From contig CM070611.1 in the NCBI GenBank assembly GCA_036346395.1, forward strand, positions 25,740,473 to 25,804,472: DNA of 64,000 nt, read 5' to 3'. Shown here in pieces: positions 35,025 to 46,512 of the stretch. Each line of letters starts with the position of its first letter. Position 1 is the first letter of the stretch. The DNA comes from Hsuehochloa calcarea (Eukaryota; Streptophyta; Magnoliopsida; Poales; Poaceae). The notes under the pieces were generated by a model. The model was not told the DNA's origin and ran no database searches. It was given only the letters and a program-made list of their open reading frames with translations. The translations under genes were made by a program, and so were the position numbers.

Positions 35025-36926
35025 TGTAGGACCGGAAAGGCGACTAGAGGGGGGGTGAATAGACGCTTTCTTGATTTTCGCTCTAATCAAATTCAACACG
35101 AACTTTTCTCCAATAGCTATGAAAGCTAAGAAGATCAGTAAATGCACAGAGGAAGCCTTGTGCTGAATCCGATTACCCCCTTAAACACACGACTCAAAAA
35201 TGGAGGTTTGATCTCATCAGGGCGTCTCGACCGACGGCCAATCAAGGTCTGAATAGTCAAGGCGGTCGACCGACGCCAATCAAGCGGTCTCAATAGTTGG
35301 CGCCCGATCATTGCTAGAAATCGGTCGGACCGCCCGACTGTAACCAGCAAGGCATACCAAATCAAAATAAAATTCGGTCTAACTTTTGATTTACCCGATG
35401 AAACTTGACCAAATTTGGAACACGCCTTCCTAAGGATATCTGGAACCTATTCCTAGCAACGATCGTCCAGATCCACGTCAAAGTATTGATCTTTTTTGGT
35501 TTTACCAAAGGAGAGCTCAAAACCTAGCAAAATGAAAAACTTGATCCAAATTCTGCTTGTGAGGGATCGATGATCTAGATGATCCTAGTAGTATTCCCAC
35601 ACATCATAGCAAGGTAAAAAAAGGTCAAGAGACCAACAAAAAATAACCGGATCAAGGAAGCACCAAAATCATCAAAAGAGAGAGGAAAACACAAGAGGCC
35701 TCATCTTGGAACAAACATCCATAGATTGATTCAACATGTTGCTTGTTACAGCCACTCCCTCAAGGAGGAGAAGAGCTCAATCCAACAGCCACTCCCTCAA
35801 GGAGGACAAGAGCTCAATCCAAGAGCACACACTCAAATCACCTCACTAAGACCTAGCATCTCCTCTCCTCTCTAAACCCTAACCCAAACTAGGGTTTTTG
35901 CAAATGGAGTGCTTGGGGCTGTTTTCCAACCCCCCCTTCTATTTATAGTGAGGCCTAGGGTTTTAGAAGGGTTCACTTAATGGGCTCCCGTTAAGGCCCA
36001 AAACACACGGACACAAACACACACATTATAGTTGAAGCAATCGTCTGCTTCACCACGTGTAGGTTGATCAGCGGCTCTCATCATGTCGGTAAGTCTCTCC
36101 CGTCCGAATCCCATCGAAACCTCCAAGGCACTTGCACCGACCCCCGCTCCGCTTGATCCAACCAGTTGTAACAAACTGCCCGTTCGAACCATCTTGTCCA
36201 TTCTGCGCTATGCTTGAGTCACACGACCTCACCCGGCATCCATGATCGTTATGGACCTCAGCTCTCCAAGCTTAGTCGTGATCCTCCTCACCGTTGACCG
36301 TCGTTGACTCGCAAGCCACCTGCACAGCAATAGACAAAGAAATCGTCTCCGGGAACAAGTTCTTCACAACTTGACCCACGTTAGCTTAACCATGCAATAT
36401 GCAACATTAAAGCATTGAAACTCATGCACTAGACATAACCAAAACACAACGCTGCCAAGATGGTCGACGAACAAGTGGAAGCCGGTCTGACCGCCATACC
36501 TGGCTGGTCTGACCGATTTCCAACCGGTCTGACCGATTTGTATGAGCCGGTCAGACCGCTCGAAAAGACTTAGCCAAAATTCCATCGTGGAAATCCGAAA
36601 CTCTCTGGAATTTTTAACTGAATAGAACTTTTGATTAGGAGTTCCAAAAAAATATGAGACTAAGTGTAGGAGACTCCCATTTCTTGCCTACACCCTCTAT
36701 TTTTGGCCAAGCTCCAAACTCACGCTAAAGCTCTGGCCGGTCGAATCAGCAATGCTTGCCGGTCGGACTTCCACACAACCGGTTGGACCGCCGGTTTGGC
36801 CGATCTAACCGGCTAAGACCTGACAGCTTGGAATCTTTTTGAAAACGCGAGATTCGCAAACCAACAACATCATTGCTAATTGACTCATCATCCTAAGATC
36901 ATGTATATATCCCCACGATATCCACA
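35025..36926 (-). mobile_element. Solo LTR, family A
   Basis: From TGTAGGACCGGAAAGGCGAC (35025) to GATATCCACA (36926), 1902 bp, with perfect target duplications GCCGG at 35020-35024 and 36927-36931. GGTCTGACC-type palindromes cluster at 36480-36560 and 36735-36800. Coding sense is inferred as minus because the C-rich terminus corresponds to the 3' end of the SIRE-like LTR of family B. Confidence 0.9.
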
Positions 36927-36931
36927 GCCGG

Positions 36932-37317
36932 TCTAACGGGGAGGAAAATGGACTGGGTCCGAAGAGAGAGGTTTTGAAATTGAGGTGGAAGCTACATATT
37001 TTTAAAAATATAACATAAATTGAAATAAAATTTTGAAGCCAACTGATAAAAGCAAATATTATTTATAATTCAAAAAGGACTGTTACATGGTCTTCTCTCT
37101 AAATTTCATTGTTGGCATACAACTCCTGGCCCCATTGTATCGTTTTCAAGGACCCATTTTCCTGTACAAGAAAACAAGATGTTTTAAAAAACGGAAGGAA
37201 ATGCTACATTATACATATGCATGCGAACAGAGCAACAGTACCGAACCTCCAGTGTAGAAGAAAAAAAAACTTGAATGCAGGAAAGGGGGAAAAAACGTAG
37301 TAGACCCGAACCGAAAC
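36932..37317. other. No gene recognised
   Basis: AT-rich sequence between the solo LTR and the hAT MITE. Confidence 0.5.
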
Positions 37318-37591
37318 CAGGGATTTGTATACCGGCTGAAAATCGGCCCTACCGGTCCCCCCGGTAGAAGCATAAACCAGCACCGAAATTTCCGGTTTTG
37401 CCCGGTTTTTTTGTTGAATTTTGATCAAATTTGACTTTTTTAATTTAAAATCCAAAAAATTTGAAATTTTTTGAAAAATTTCGACCGAAACCGGCCGAAA
37501 TTTTCCCATTATCGGCCTTGCCGGCCTTACCGGCCACCACCGGTATTTTTTTGTACCGGTATAAAAATACTTACCGGTATAAAAATACCTG
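37318..37591. mobile_element. hAT-type MITE
   Basis: 274 bp from CAGGGATTTGTATACCGG to CCGGTATAAAAATACCTG; the ends are imperfect inverted repeats of about 18 bp. Perfect 8-bp target duplications ACCGAAAC lie at 37310-37317 and 37592-37599. CAGGG ends and 8-bp duplications are diagnostic of hAT. The interior is rich in CCGG and AAATTT words with no coding frame. Confidence 0.9.
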
Positions 37592-37648
37592 ACCGAAACC
37601 CCATTCCCGTCGACATGCCATGCCTAATTGTTGCCATCGGCATGCTCA

Positions 37649-37873
37649 TCACTGCAGTTTAGTCACAATCATCATGGAGCTCGATGAAGGCTTTGGCTCC
37701 GGGGCCTTGGCGACGACGGGAGCTGGTTGCTTCGTTTTGATTGTCGTCGCCATTGCTGGCTTGCCTGCAGACACCGGCGGAGGCGGCGGCGACTTCTGCT
37801 TCGTGGCCTTTGCCTTCGTCGTCGCCTTGCCGGTCGAGGAGCAGCAGCAGGAGCAGAGGTTGGATACTCCCAT
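37649..37873 (-). CDS. Small Cys-cluster, Lys/Pro-rich protein (74 aa), hypothetical
   Basis: The minus-strand ATG at 37873 opens MGVSNLCSCCC. A basic Lys/Thr tract, the block SPPPPPVSAGKPA and a Ser-rich tail ending KLQ follow. Gly2 and the CxCCC cluster would suit lipid modification and membrane attachment, though this is inference and the myristoylation consensus is only partly met. An upstream ATG at 37963 is in frame, but a TATA-like CTTATATACC lies between the two, about 72 bp before 37873, so the downstream start is preferred. GC-rich third positions favour coding; the plus-strand frames across it look like shadows. The family is not recognised. Confidence 0.45.
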   Translation of the reverse strand: MGVSNLCSCCCSSTGKATTKAKATKQKSPPPPPVSAGKPAMATTIKTKQPAPVVAKAPEPKPSSSSMMIVTKLQ

Positions 37874-37944
37874 GTCGATCGATATGTCGCGCGAGTTGCT
37901 GGTGTGGTTGATTATGGGATGCTGCTGCGATGTCTCGGGCGCCC

Positions 37945-37955
37945 GGTATATAAGG
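37945..37955 (-). promoter_or_regulatory. TATA-like box for the 74-aa gene
   Basis: CCTTATATACC on the minus strand. The same bases read TATATAAGG on the plus strand, so direction is not proved. Confidence 0.4.
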
Positions 37956-38009
37956 CTGGCCATGGCGATTTAACTCCGGATCGGAGCTCTGTTTGGAGGC
38001 GAGTTCCAA

Positions 38010-38485
38010 TTAATGGCGGAACACGCGCGCGGGAGCAGAAATTGGAAGTACTAGATTTGACAATCCGAAGCAGACTGTGGTTCGCATCAGGAACCGAACA
38101 GCATCTCGTTCAGGCGTTGCTCTGCCTAGCGTCATTTTTCAGTACTAAATTACAAACACTTCTATTTTGATTAATAAACTGGAGCAAATTAACCAAATGT
38201 ACTAGCATGTTTACGGTTTACATCATTATTCTCCAAAACATACAGTTTGGAGCAATCCCAGCTGCCAATCTAAAGTTAGAAAAAAAGACATTTCCCATTG
38301 CTCCCAAGTCTGGCTCGAAAGCCTTATTCCAGCACAAAACACCAGGCAGGGTTACAAACATCAGGACAACTTACATGCACCTTCTAAAGTTACAAGCAAA
38401 CCAGCATATCATCACAGTTACTGCTCCCAGTGAACAGTGGAAATTCTTGTCCACCGTTGTATCAGTTTATCTGCCAAAGTTCTTT
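38010..38485. other. 3' flank of the EF-hand gene
   Basis: Probable 3' UTR and short intergenic spacer to the 74-aa gene on the same strand. No poly(A) signal was fixed. Confidence 0.4.
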
Positions 38486-41297
38486 CTACTCACTTGGCGA
38501 CGACACCATTGACGACGGTGGTGACGGCGACAACAGGGTGGACGAAGTGGACATGGGCTCATGGAGGACACTGTTGGTCGAAACAGAGATCGGATTCCCG
38601 TCTAGCTGCAGCATCACTGCCCCTAGGATCTCAGTGAGCAATTTCTTGAACTCGGCTTCGTCTACCGCATTCCCGTCGTCGGCTTTCGCCATCTTGAATG
38701 CATCATTCACCACAGCATCCACCTGTGTTGTGCTTATAAGTCATAAGAATTTTGTCCAAAGTAAGAACATTTCATTGCTGCTGCTATGCTGCTATAGATG
38801 GGATGAATTTTATAATATTTCAAGTATGGATTAGGTGATAAGGGTTTACATGTAAACAATATTTTTTACCTGATCAACAGCTCCGTAAGGTGGTAGACTT
38901 GCCGAGTCGGCCATCCTGTCAAGCGCAACCCGAAGATACTTCTTTGATGTTTTATCTTTCTGTTCTTTCGGTACATCTCTCCAAACAAAATCCAATAGCT
39001 ACAAAAAAATTCAGTAGTGTATGCTGGTCAGTGTCAGGCAGCTGATGGTTTGCCGTGAAACTCAACGGCTCATGTATGAATCTCAATGTTAATATACCTT
39101 ATCAAACTCGAACTTGTTTGACAGTAGCCTCCTGATTCCACTCCCATCAAAGGTGTTCTCAGTGTGTGCGACAATTACTGGGTGCTCTTGGAGTCTCCGA
39201 ATGATGATTCCCATAAACTTCTTGAATTCTTGGAAGAAGACCTCTTGTGAGACGGGTCGATCGAGCTGATCTGCTAGCAGTTCTTGCAACGCAGGCTCTA
39301 TGATATTTTCCACAACCTATCACAAATACTCATTCTTAGTAAATGTCCATACGTCTTTCTATAGAACTGAATTATGGTGCTAAGTTCTTGGGAAAAGAAA
39401 ACTGAATTATGGTGTTGACTCTGTTTTCTAACACAGCAATTGTCCCTCTGTTATTTGTTGACAGGAACTAATTCAGAATAGGGATTTGTGTTGTTCAGCA
39501 AAATATACCAAAGAGTCAGAAGCCGGTGGCATGCCGTGGTCGACTGTCAGTTGTCGAAGAGCAGCTAACAAGCATTGTCGTAACGACGCATTTCCAGACT
39601 CTACTTGTGAAAATATGGCGACCACTTCCGGCTCGTATCTTGGGCTGTCAACAAATTCATTCAGATCTTCGCCATTTATCCTCAGGATCACAATTGGGTC
39701 CCTCTTCAGCCCAGCAGCCATACCGAGAAGTATGTCAGACAGGACACGCTGGAACTCCGACTTGCTCACCGAGTCTTGCTTCCCGTGAGTGAATTCGTTA
39801 AGAACCTGCAGCACAAATTGCACAATGTATAAGACAACAACAATTTTACCCTGTTCTCATGAGTCACATGCTTGACATATTCCTTTCATTTCTCAATTAT
39901 CAGATGCTAAAAGCTAAACATATTGTCAATGTGATTAGAAGTCTGGTCAATTTGCAACAACAATGGAAGAAAATCTCATGAACTACACTCATATATAACC
40001 ACGTGCCATTCTGGACTATGTATTTGTATTGTCACCGGTCAGTGATTGTAGACTATGGCTGTGGATCATTCCAGAGAGACCAAACGTGTCAAGAGCAATA
40101 GACTACTGTCAGAATGTTCTGGGATAAGGTCATGCTATAGTGCCATGTGTACACCCAGAACTTCCTAGACATTTTCAGTGGAAATTGGAAACGGATAATC
40201 ATGCTGGTAACACAAGAGTTGTCACTTTCACAAAGATTTAGCTATTTTTGTTTGTAGACTTGGATAGTTGGATGAGAATGGGGCATTTTTTGGAGTGAGA
40301 CATATCATTGCAATTCAATGCTTGGCTGTAGTGGATTTGTTGGCAAATCTTAGATATGTTTTCATTTTCAATCCAACAGTGAGTTTTGTGTGTGACACAC
40401 ACACACACACACACATTAATAAGCATCCTCTCTGCCTCGGTTAAAATATCGTCAGGATTATTTCGGTCAAAACCTTTTCAGTTTTCATGTCAACCCAGCA
40501 TCATTGTTTTTTGTGAAAGCCACTTTAGTAAGCACATTCTCTGCCTCTACTTAAATATTATCGTGTTAAAAATGCAGTCAATCCTTTTCAAATTTAATAA
40601 CCAATACAGAAAAAAGTATATATCTAGATTGGCGACATATAAATTATAACAATAAATTGGCCATCCATATTATATTCATAATATTTAAATTGAATTTTTT
40701 ACTAAACAAACTACCATAAAAACGAATGGTTTCAAACTCAAAATTGTAGCTCGGAGACCACAAAAGGTAAAACTTTAGTAATTAAATTTTAATTGGGGAT
40801 ATGTGTAGCAGAGATGATTACTTTGATAAATTAGTTAGTATGATTAGAGTATTTCTTATGGTGCCAAGAGTTCTTGTGTTGAGTCATATATAAACTTTAC
40901 TTAGCAGAACAAACTTGTCCATTTGAGCCAATAGTAAGTCCAACTATTGGATTCAGCGAAATGTCAGCTTACAAATTAAGCAACTAATTGTAAGAATTAA
41001 AGTAAACTCATCAACTCTTCATCAGCATACCTCTGAGTAGATGTGGTCTGCCTGCGCCGACGATCCCCGCGCGGGCAGCCCGATGGCGGCGCCAATGTCC
41101 GCGACGGCCGGCTGGAGCTCCCTCACCGACAGCCTCCCGTCGCCGTCGCCGTCGAGCTGCCGGAACTTCTGCTCGACGAACCTCGCAAACGCCTCCCTGT
41201 TCTCCACCAGCTCCCGGATCTCCGACCCGTCCACCACCTGCACCTCGCCGTTCCTTCTGCGCCCCCTCCTCACCTGCTGCTGCCGGCCGCTCTCCAT
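38486..41297 (-). CDS. EF-hand family calcium-binding protein, five exons
   Basis: Exons on the minus strand: 41297-41031, 39805-39509, 39316-39098, 38998-38870, 38722-38486 (267, 297, 219, 129 and 237 bp including stop), giving 382 aa. All four introns are GT-AG and phase 0, and every exon stays open. Residues 49-60 (DGDGDGRLSVRE) form a canonical EF-hand loop. Three later helix-loop-helix-like blocks (near SVSKSEFQRVLSDIL, PVSQEVFFQEFKKFM and NAVDEAEFKKLLTEIL) are degenerate and probably do not bind calcium. The N-terminus is basic; there is no signal peptide. A short Ser/Pro-rich tail ends the protein. The start is the only Met in exon 1. The gene resembles plant EF-hand family proteins of unknown process. 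It is the best-supported host gene in the window and is not broken. Confidence 0.85.
40397..40417. repeat. (CA)n microsatellite in intron 1 of the EF-hand gene
   Basis: About ten CA units within the 1.2-kb first intron. Confidence 0.9.
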
Positions 41298-43000
41298 CCC
41301 CTGCACCCTTCACGAGCTCTTTTATACCACGAGAAAGAAGTTGCCAAAGTTGCAGCAATGGCGCCGGCCCTGGGTTCCCCGTGACACAACCTAGATAGGT
41401 ACCGATAGGTCGCTCGATCAATCACAAAGTGTCAAAACTAAAGCGATCACTACTTCACAAGCTGAAACTAAGTAACCAGTAGCTTCTGTGCCTTTTCTTG
41501 GTATTTTTCGTGTAGATGATATGCTAGCTTACGGTGTAGTTGCTGCTTTTATGGATCGATCTGTGACTGCTTCTGGTTGTGTGTGGAACTGGAGGTGAGA
41601 CGCGGAGAGAAGAGGATACGTGTGGATGGGACACGTGTGAGGGCGCGTGGCATGCCGAGATGCGTTCATGCGACCTCTCTCTCTCTCTCTCTTTATTTTT
41701 TGTTTTGGGATTTTCCATGTGTTGATCTTCCGTGATGGACTTGATGATGATCGACAGGATGAACAGGTCGGCGAACAGATGCATGGGTTCTGAATATGTT
41801 CCGTTTGTGTGGAGCATGGACACGTCCCGGATTCTGAAATTATTAATACTTTTGCTGCTAGAACGCCCTGCATGTATGCTTATTTTGTACTCCAGGAAAA
41901 TGTATTTTTAAGGCATAGAAAAAGGTATTGAATCTTTATATATTTTTGCTGGAGCGTATATGTCAAGCATATTCAAAATGTTCTCCTCTTGCTTGGTCGT
42001 ATTTCTAACGGGGCACGCGTCCCTACATGAGTCCATCTAATAATCTTTTCAATACAGTAGAGTCCATGCACATACGTACTGTGACTTTTTATAACCGTGT
42101 ACTGTCGTTTCACCGTGGAAAGGTGTTGAACTATATGGTTAGATCTAATATTATTTAGCTGATAAATAATTGATAATGTTATTTACTGATGTTATTTGAG
42201 ACGTGTCGAGTTGTGTGAACTTATATCGGTCAAATTGAGAAGAACTTTTACTGGGAAAATATGTTGCTTTAGTCTTTACATGTGCAGGGTAACCGGGAGA
42301 TGACTTGGTGTGAAGTTATGGTCCAGAAGGTCGAGGATGTTGGAGGAGGCGGTCGAGCTCGAGTTGAAGTGCATGGAGATTAAAGATGGATGATACGTGT
42401 TAGAGCTACGGAGGTGCTGTCCGGAGACTACGACACGCGACATATTTTAGAATATTTTATAATCTAGTTTTAAGTTCGTGGGTTAGGTCTATGTAATTAG
42501 GCCGTACGTGGATGATTAAATGTATATGTTAGGTTGTATATATATATATATATATATATACGCGCGCGCGCAGGGGCTAGTTTTTGGAGGGTTTAGCTAC
42601 TATTACCCTGCCTGCGGCGGCTGGTTGTTGCGACGGGCAGAGATAAAGGGATGGCGGCGGCTGTTATGTGCTAGGCGGTCGTAGCTGATTGGCTTTGGTG
42701 CTTGTATAGCTGCATGTGTAAGGGAGATTGCCAGCTATGTTTTGGTGATTAGATGCTTTCCTGTGCGTCATCAATAGAGGTACCAGAGAAACACTTATGT
42801 GCTTTCATGTGTTAATCAAGAAGGCTGTGTGGTGTTTTGGCCGTGAGAGACAAGAGTAGATGTTTTTGCTTTGAGAAAAAGATTCCCATCCACTAATTGC
42901 TTCCAGGCTTGATCTTTTTCTGCACCTAGATTTCGTGTGTCGTATTTTTGCGTGTGTCCAGCGTCGCCACATCCGGGTTAACAGAGAACTGATCTAGGGG
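41298..43000. other. Upstream intergenic DNA, no gene recognised
   Basis: Holds a (CT)n run at 41671-41692 (GAGA on the gene's strand), a (TA)n-(CG)n run at 42537-42572 and AT-rich sequence. The minus-strand frames at 41524-41873 are low-complexity and not called. Confidence 0.45.
41318..41325 (-). promoter_or_regulatory. TATA-like box upstream of the EF-hand gene
   Basis: TATAAAAG on the minus strand, only about 20 bp before the chosen ATG, which would give almost no 5' UTR. Either the true promoter is farther upstream or this TATA is coincidental. Confidence 0.35.
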
Positions 43001-43063
43001 ATCAGGGGCTCGGGAAAGGTGCACATGAAGGTGCTGCGAGACAACATCCAGGGGATTCTGCCG
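43001..43063 (+). pseudogene. Histone H4 remnant
   Basis: The frame reads SGKVHMKVLRDNIQGIL. KVLRDNIQGI is identical to the near-invariant segment of histone H4. Just downstream (43066-43115) a weak match to the later RDAV..HARRK segment follows, with the middle of H4 missing. No start, stop or complete histone fold remains. A processed or captured fragment is likely. Confidence 0.6.
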
Positions 43064-43176
43064 TGCGCGACGTGGTGCAGATCTTTGCTATACATATCGT
43101 TAGGAGGCGGAAAGGTATAACTACAAGTAGATGCGTGTAGTTGTTCATTTGACCGAATCAAATTGAAGTGTGTAAT

Positions 43177-43250
43177 AAGTCTATTTTACGTTCTTCAACT
43201 GTACAAAAAAAATTCCTTAATTTCTAAACTATAAAACCGGGTATAAAGAC
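43177..43250. repeat. Terminal-repeat-like block of an unclassified DNA element (left)
   Basis: AGTCTATTTTACGTTCTTCA begins a stretch that is inverted, with divergence, at 52201-52281 (which ends AAATGGACT). A third copy starts at 55329 (AGTCCATTTTACAACTTTCA). The Copia at 43256-51537 lies between the first two. Confidence 0.4.
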
Positions 43251-43255
43251 CAAAA

Positions 43256-43524
43256 TGAATAGTTTGAGAGATACCCTTAGGTTAGTATATTTGGTTCGTT
43301 AGCCTTGTAAGTTAACGAAACTCTCATCTCTGTTTTCAGATATCTAAAGTCTGTTTCAGATATCGTTCTATTATCAATGACAACTGTACGAAAATCCGGC
43401 ACAACAGTTTGTCGTGTAAACTCTGATTGTAATCTCAGCAGATGTAAATCTTGTAATCTATGAGTACAAATAGAAACCAAACTATTGAGGTTCCTTGCGG
43501 CAAATACATCTTAGGTTTTTTACA
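43256..43524 (+). repeat. 5' LTR of the Copia at 43256-51537
   Basis: Clear match to the 3' LTR from about 43279 (GGTTAGTATATTTGGTTCG) to 43524 (TTTTTTACA). The first 20 bases are uncertain. Confidence 0.8.
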
Positions 43525-43536
43525 TGGTGTCAGAGC
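43525..43536 (+). other. Primer-binding site
   Basis: TGGTGTCAGAGC, one mismatch to the usual initiator tRNA-Met site. Confidence 0.85.
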
Positions 43537-43550
43537 TCGGTTCGTCAACA

Positions 43551-46387
43551 ATGTCAACCACCAGCTCCTTCTCATCTTGTTGGACCGAAAAGGCGACTAG
43601 AGGGGGGGTGAAAGGAGCACACTCACTTTTTCACAAATAATTGATTCAATAATATTTCACTCCAGTAGCTATGGAAGCTATGAAGATCAGTATATCAGTA
43701 CAGCAGAAGACTAATATTGAATCCAATTCAAACCCCTAAGCAATACGATAAAATCAACAAAGATTGAAACAATTCAATGCACTGGCGGTCTGACCTCTGG
43801 CCTGAAGAACAGAACAGAACCAGCCCGATGACGAAGTTGCAAATAGATGAAAGTTTTGATCTACAACTCCAAACTAGATGAAACTTGGAACACACCTTCT
43901 CTATGATATCAGAGACCTATTCCAATCGAAGATTGTGATAATTCTTGGAAGAATAGCGATACTTTTCCGTTTGATTGAATAAGGGTTCAAAACGGGGTAA
44001 AAACAAAAACTTGATCCAAAATCTTGCTCGTATGTGATTGATGATCAAGATGATCCTATATAGGTTCCCACACGTCACAACAAGCTAGATCACGTAGAGA
44101 ATTCAATCAAAAACTCACGGATCAAAGAAAGACTCAAAATCATCAAATATAGAGAAAGAACGCAATGAGACAAGATATGATCAAAACTTTCCTTTGATTG
44201 ATTGATATGATATGTGCTTACAGCCTCTCCATCAATGGAGGACAAAGCTCAATCCAAGAGCACGAAAATCACATCAAACAATCAAGAACTCTAGCCTCCA
44301 CAAAAGCTCTCCCTAAGAAAATTAGGGTTTCAAATAGCAAAAGAGACAAAGAGAAGGTGCAGCTACCTCCCTCTCCTATTTATAGTGGAAGCTTAGATCT
44401 TCTAGAAGTTTGACTCAATTGGGCTCCCGTTAAGGCCCAAAACAAATGGGACACTTACGCACGCATTTTAATGCGCCGTCTTTAACACCCCCTTGACCTA
44501 ATTAGCTACACCTTGCGTCATCTTGCGCCTCGGATTAGCCAATAAGTCACCCTTGTCCATCTTGCACCACGCTTGAGTACATTGACCTCATCCGGCATTG
44601 TCGATCGTTCTGGACCTCAGCTCTCCAAGCCTAGTCCCGATCATCCTCGCCGTTGACCGTCGTTGACCAGCAAGCAACCTGCACAACAATAGACAGGTAA
44701 ACCGAATTTGGGAACAAATTCTTCACAACTTGACTCATGTTAGTCAAAACATGCATCATGCAACATATATGCCCTCAAACTCATGACTTTGACCTAACAA
44801 CCGAATATCACCGCCACGACGGGCGACGATCCAGTAAAACCGGCCGACCGCCCCGTGGCTCGCTCGATCACCCTTCGCCTGTCCGACCGCCACCCATTGG
44901 CCAGTCAGACCGCCAGTAAAGACTTAGCCGAATTTTCTCTCTGAAAAACCGAAACCTACTGGAATTTTCAATCCAATAGAACTTTTGACTGGTGACTCAA
45001 AAAATTATGAGACCAAGTGCAATAGAATCTCCTCTGTTGGCTGCTAGCTCTATTTTTGGCCCAGTTCAAAATACCACTTTCTGACATTGCCGGTCCGACC
45101 ACCGCTGAGGCCGGTCAGACCGATCTTAGGCCGGTCTGACCGCCGCTTAGGCCGGTCTGACCGCCTGAAGCCAGACAACACTGTTTCTTTGCCGAAAACA
45201 CGTGAAATGACAAATCATTAACGTCATTGCCAATTATCACATCATCCTAAGATCTGGAGTATATTCCCATGATATCCACACATCTCCTTCTCTCCCAAGC
45301 TCTAACTCATCGGGTGTGCTCCCTACCCCGTCGTTCCACTTCATCAATGTGAAGCTCACGAGAGAGAACTTTCTCCTCTGGAAAGTGCAGGTCGTTCCAT
45401 ACCTCCGAGCACAACAATTGCTTGGGTATGTAGATAGCACCACTTAGAAGCCGCCATCGATGATCACTGAGACCGCCGAAGGAGATGGTCGACAAATCCC
45501 AAATCTAGAGTACCTCAAATGGGTCCGGCAAGATCAATTTGTCCTTAGTGCATTGCTTTCTTCTCTCAGCAAAGAGATCCTTGCACATGTCTTGTTTCTT
45601 TCAACTTCAACATAAGTATGGAAGGTGATTTAAAGCATGTTTGCTTCTCGATCAAGGGCTAGGATTATGCAAATATGCATGCAGCTCTCCACCCTGAGGA
45701 AGAAGGATGCATCTATGGGTGACTTTTCGTCAAATGAAAAGTTTAGCTGATACTCTTGCATATGTTGGGAATCCTCTTCAAGATGAAGAAATTGTGTCGT
45801 ATGTTCTGGCCGGACTCGGCCCTGATTACAACTCCTTGGTGACACCCATGACAACCCATCCGGAGCAGATCACCCTTAGTGACTTGTATGCGCACATGTT
45901 GAACTTTGAATTGAGACTTGATCTCCACAATAGTGAAGCTCAAGTTCAGTCATCTGCCAACTTTGTCACAAAGGGGAACAACAACAACAACAATAGCAAT
46001 TACAACCGCAATTCCTCTAGAAGAGGTCGCGGTCGTGGCTCAGGACGAGGAGGATCAAGCAACAACAACAGTAGCAATACAAGCCAACATGCCAGGTTTG
46101 TGGTAAGAAAGGCCATGAAGCTCTTCGTTGCTATCATCGCTTTGATCACTCTTTATCAAGATGAAGAACAGAGAACTGCTGCTGCTACTGTCACCACTAG
46201 ATCCTATCAGCTGGACCAGAACCGGTATGCAAATACTGGAGCCACTGATCACATTACAAGTGATCTTGACAGGTTAAGTGTTCGTGATCGATACAAGGGC
46301 ATCGACCTGGTTCAAGTTGCAAATGGAACAGGTTTGTCAATCTCTCATATTGGTCATTCAACTATTGCTGGCACTCTCGTCCATTAA
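43551..46387 (+). pseudogene. Copia gag and protease, split by a solo LTR
   Basis: The gag ATG is at 43551; nine codons later a solo LTR (43578-45280) intervenes, and the frame resumes in register after the duplicated CATCT. The N-terminal gag block then reads ENFLLWKVQVVPYLRAQQLL and meets a TAG at about 45446. The middle block YVLAGLGPDYNSLVTPM (from 45800) is open, followed by an Asn-rich and Arg/Gly-rich linker. The zinc knuckle CQVCGKKGHEALRC (about 46088-46130) is intact but in a shifted frame. The protease motif reads ANTGATDHIT at about 46227, with Asn in place of the catalytic Asp. Non-functional. Confidence 0.8.
43578..45280 (-). mobile_element. Solo LTR, family A, inside Copia gag
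   Basis: From TGTTGGACCGAAAAGGCGAC (43578) to GATATCCACA (45280), 1703 bp, with perfect target duplications CATCT at 43573-43577 and 45281-45285. GGTCNGACC palindromes cluster at 45090-45170. No internal region. Confidence 0.92.
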
Positions 46388-46512
46388 ACCTCAAAGATAT
46401 CTTACATGTTCCAGAAACCAATAAACATCTTCTCTCGGTTCACAAGTTTACTGTTGATAATGATGTATTATTTGAATTCCATCCTAACTACTTTTGTGTA
46501 AAGGATCGAACC

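Noticed and set aside
34587..35147. 186-aa minus-strand frame
   Set aside because: Runs across the boundaries of two independent solo LTR insertions, so it cannot be an ancestral gene.
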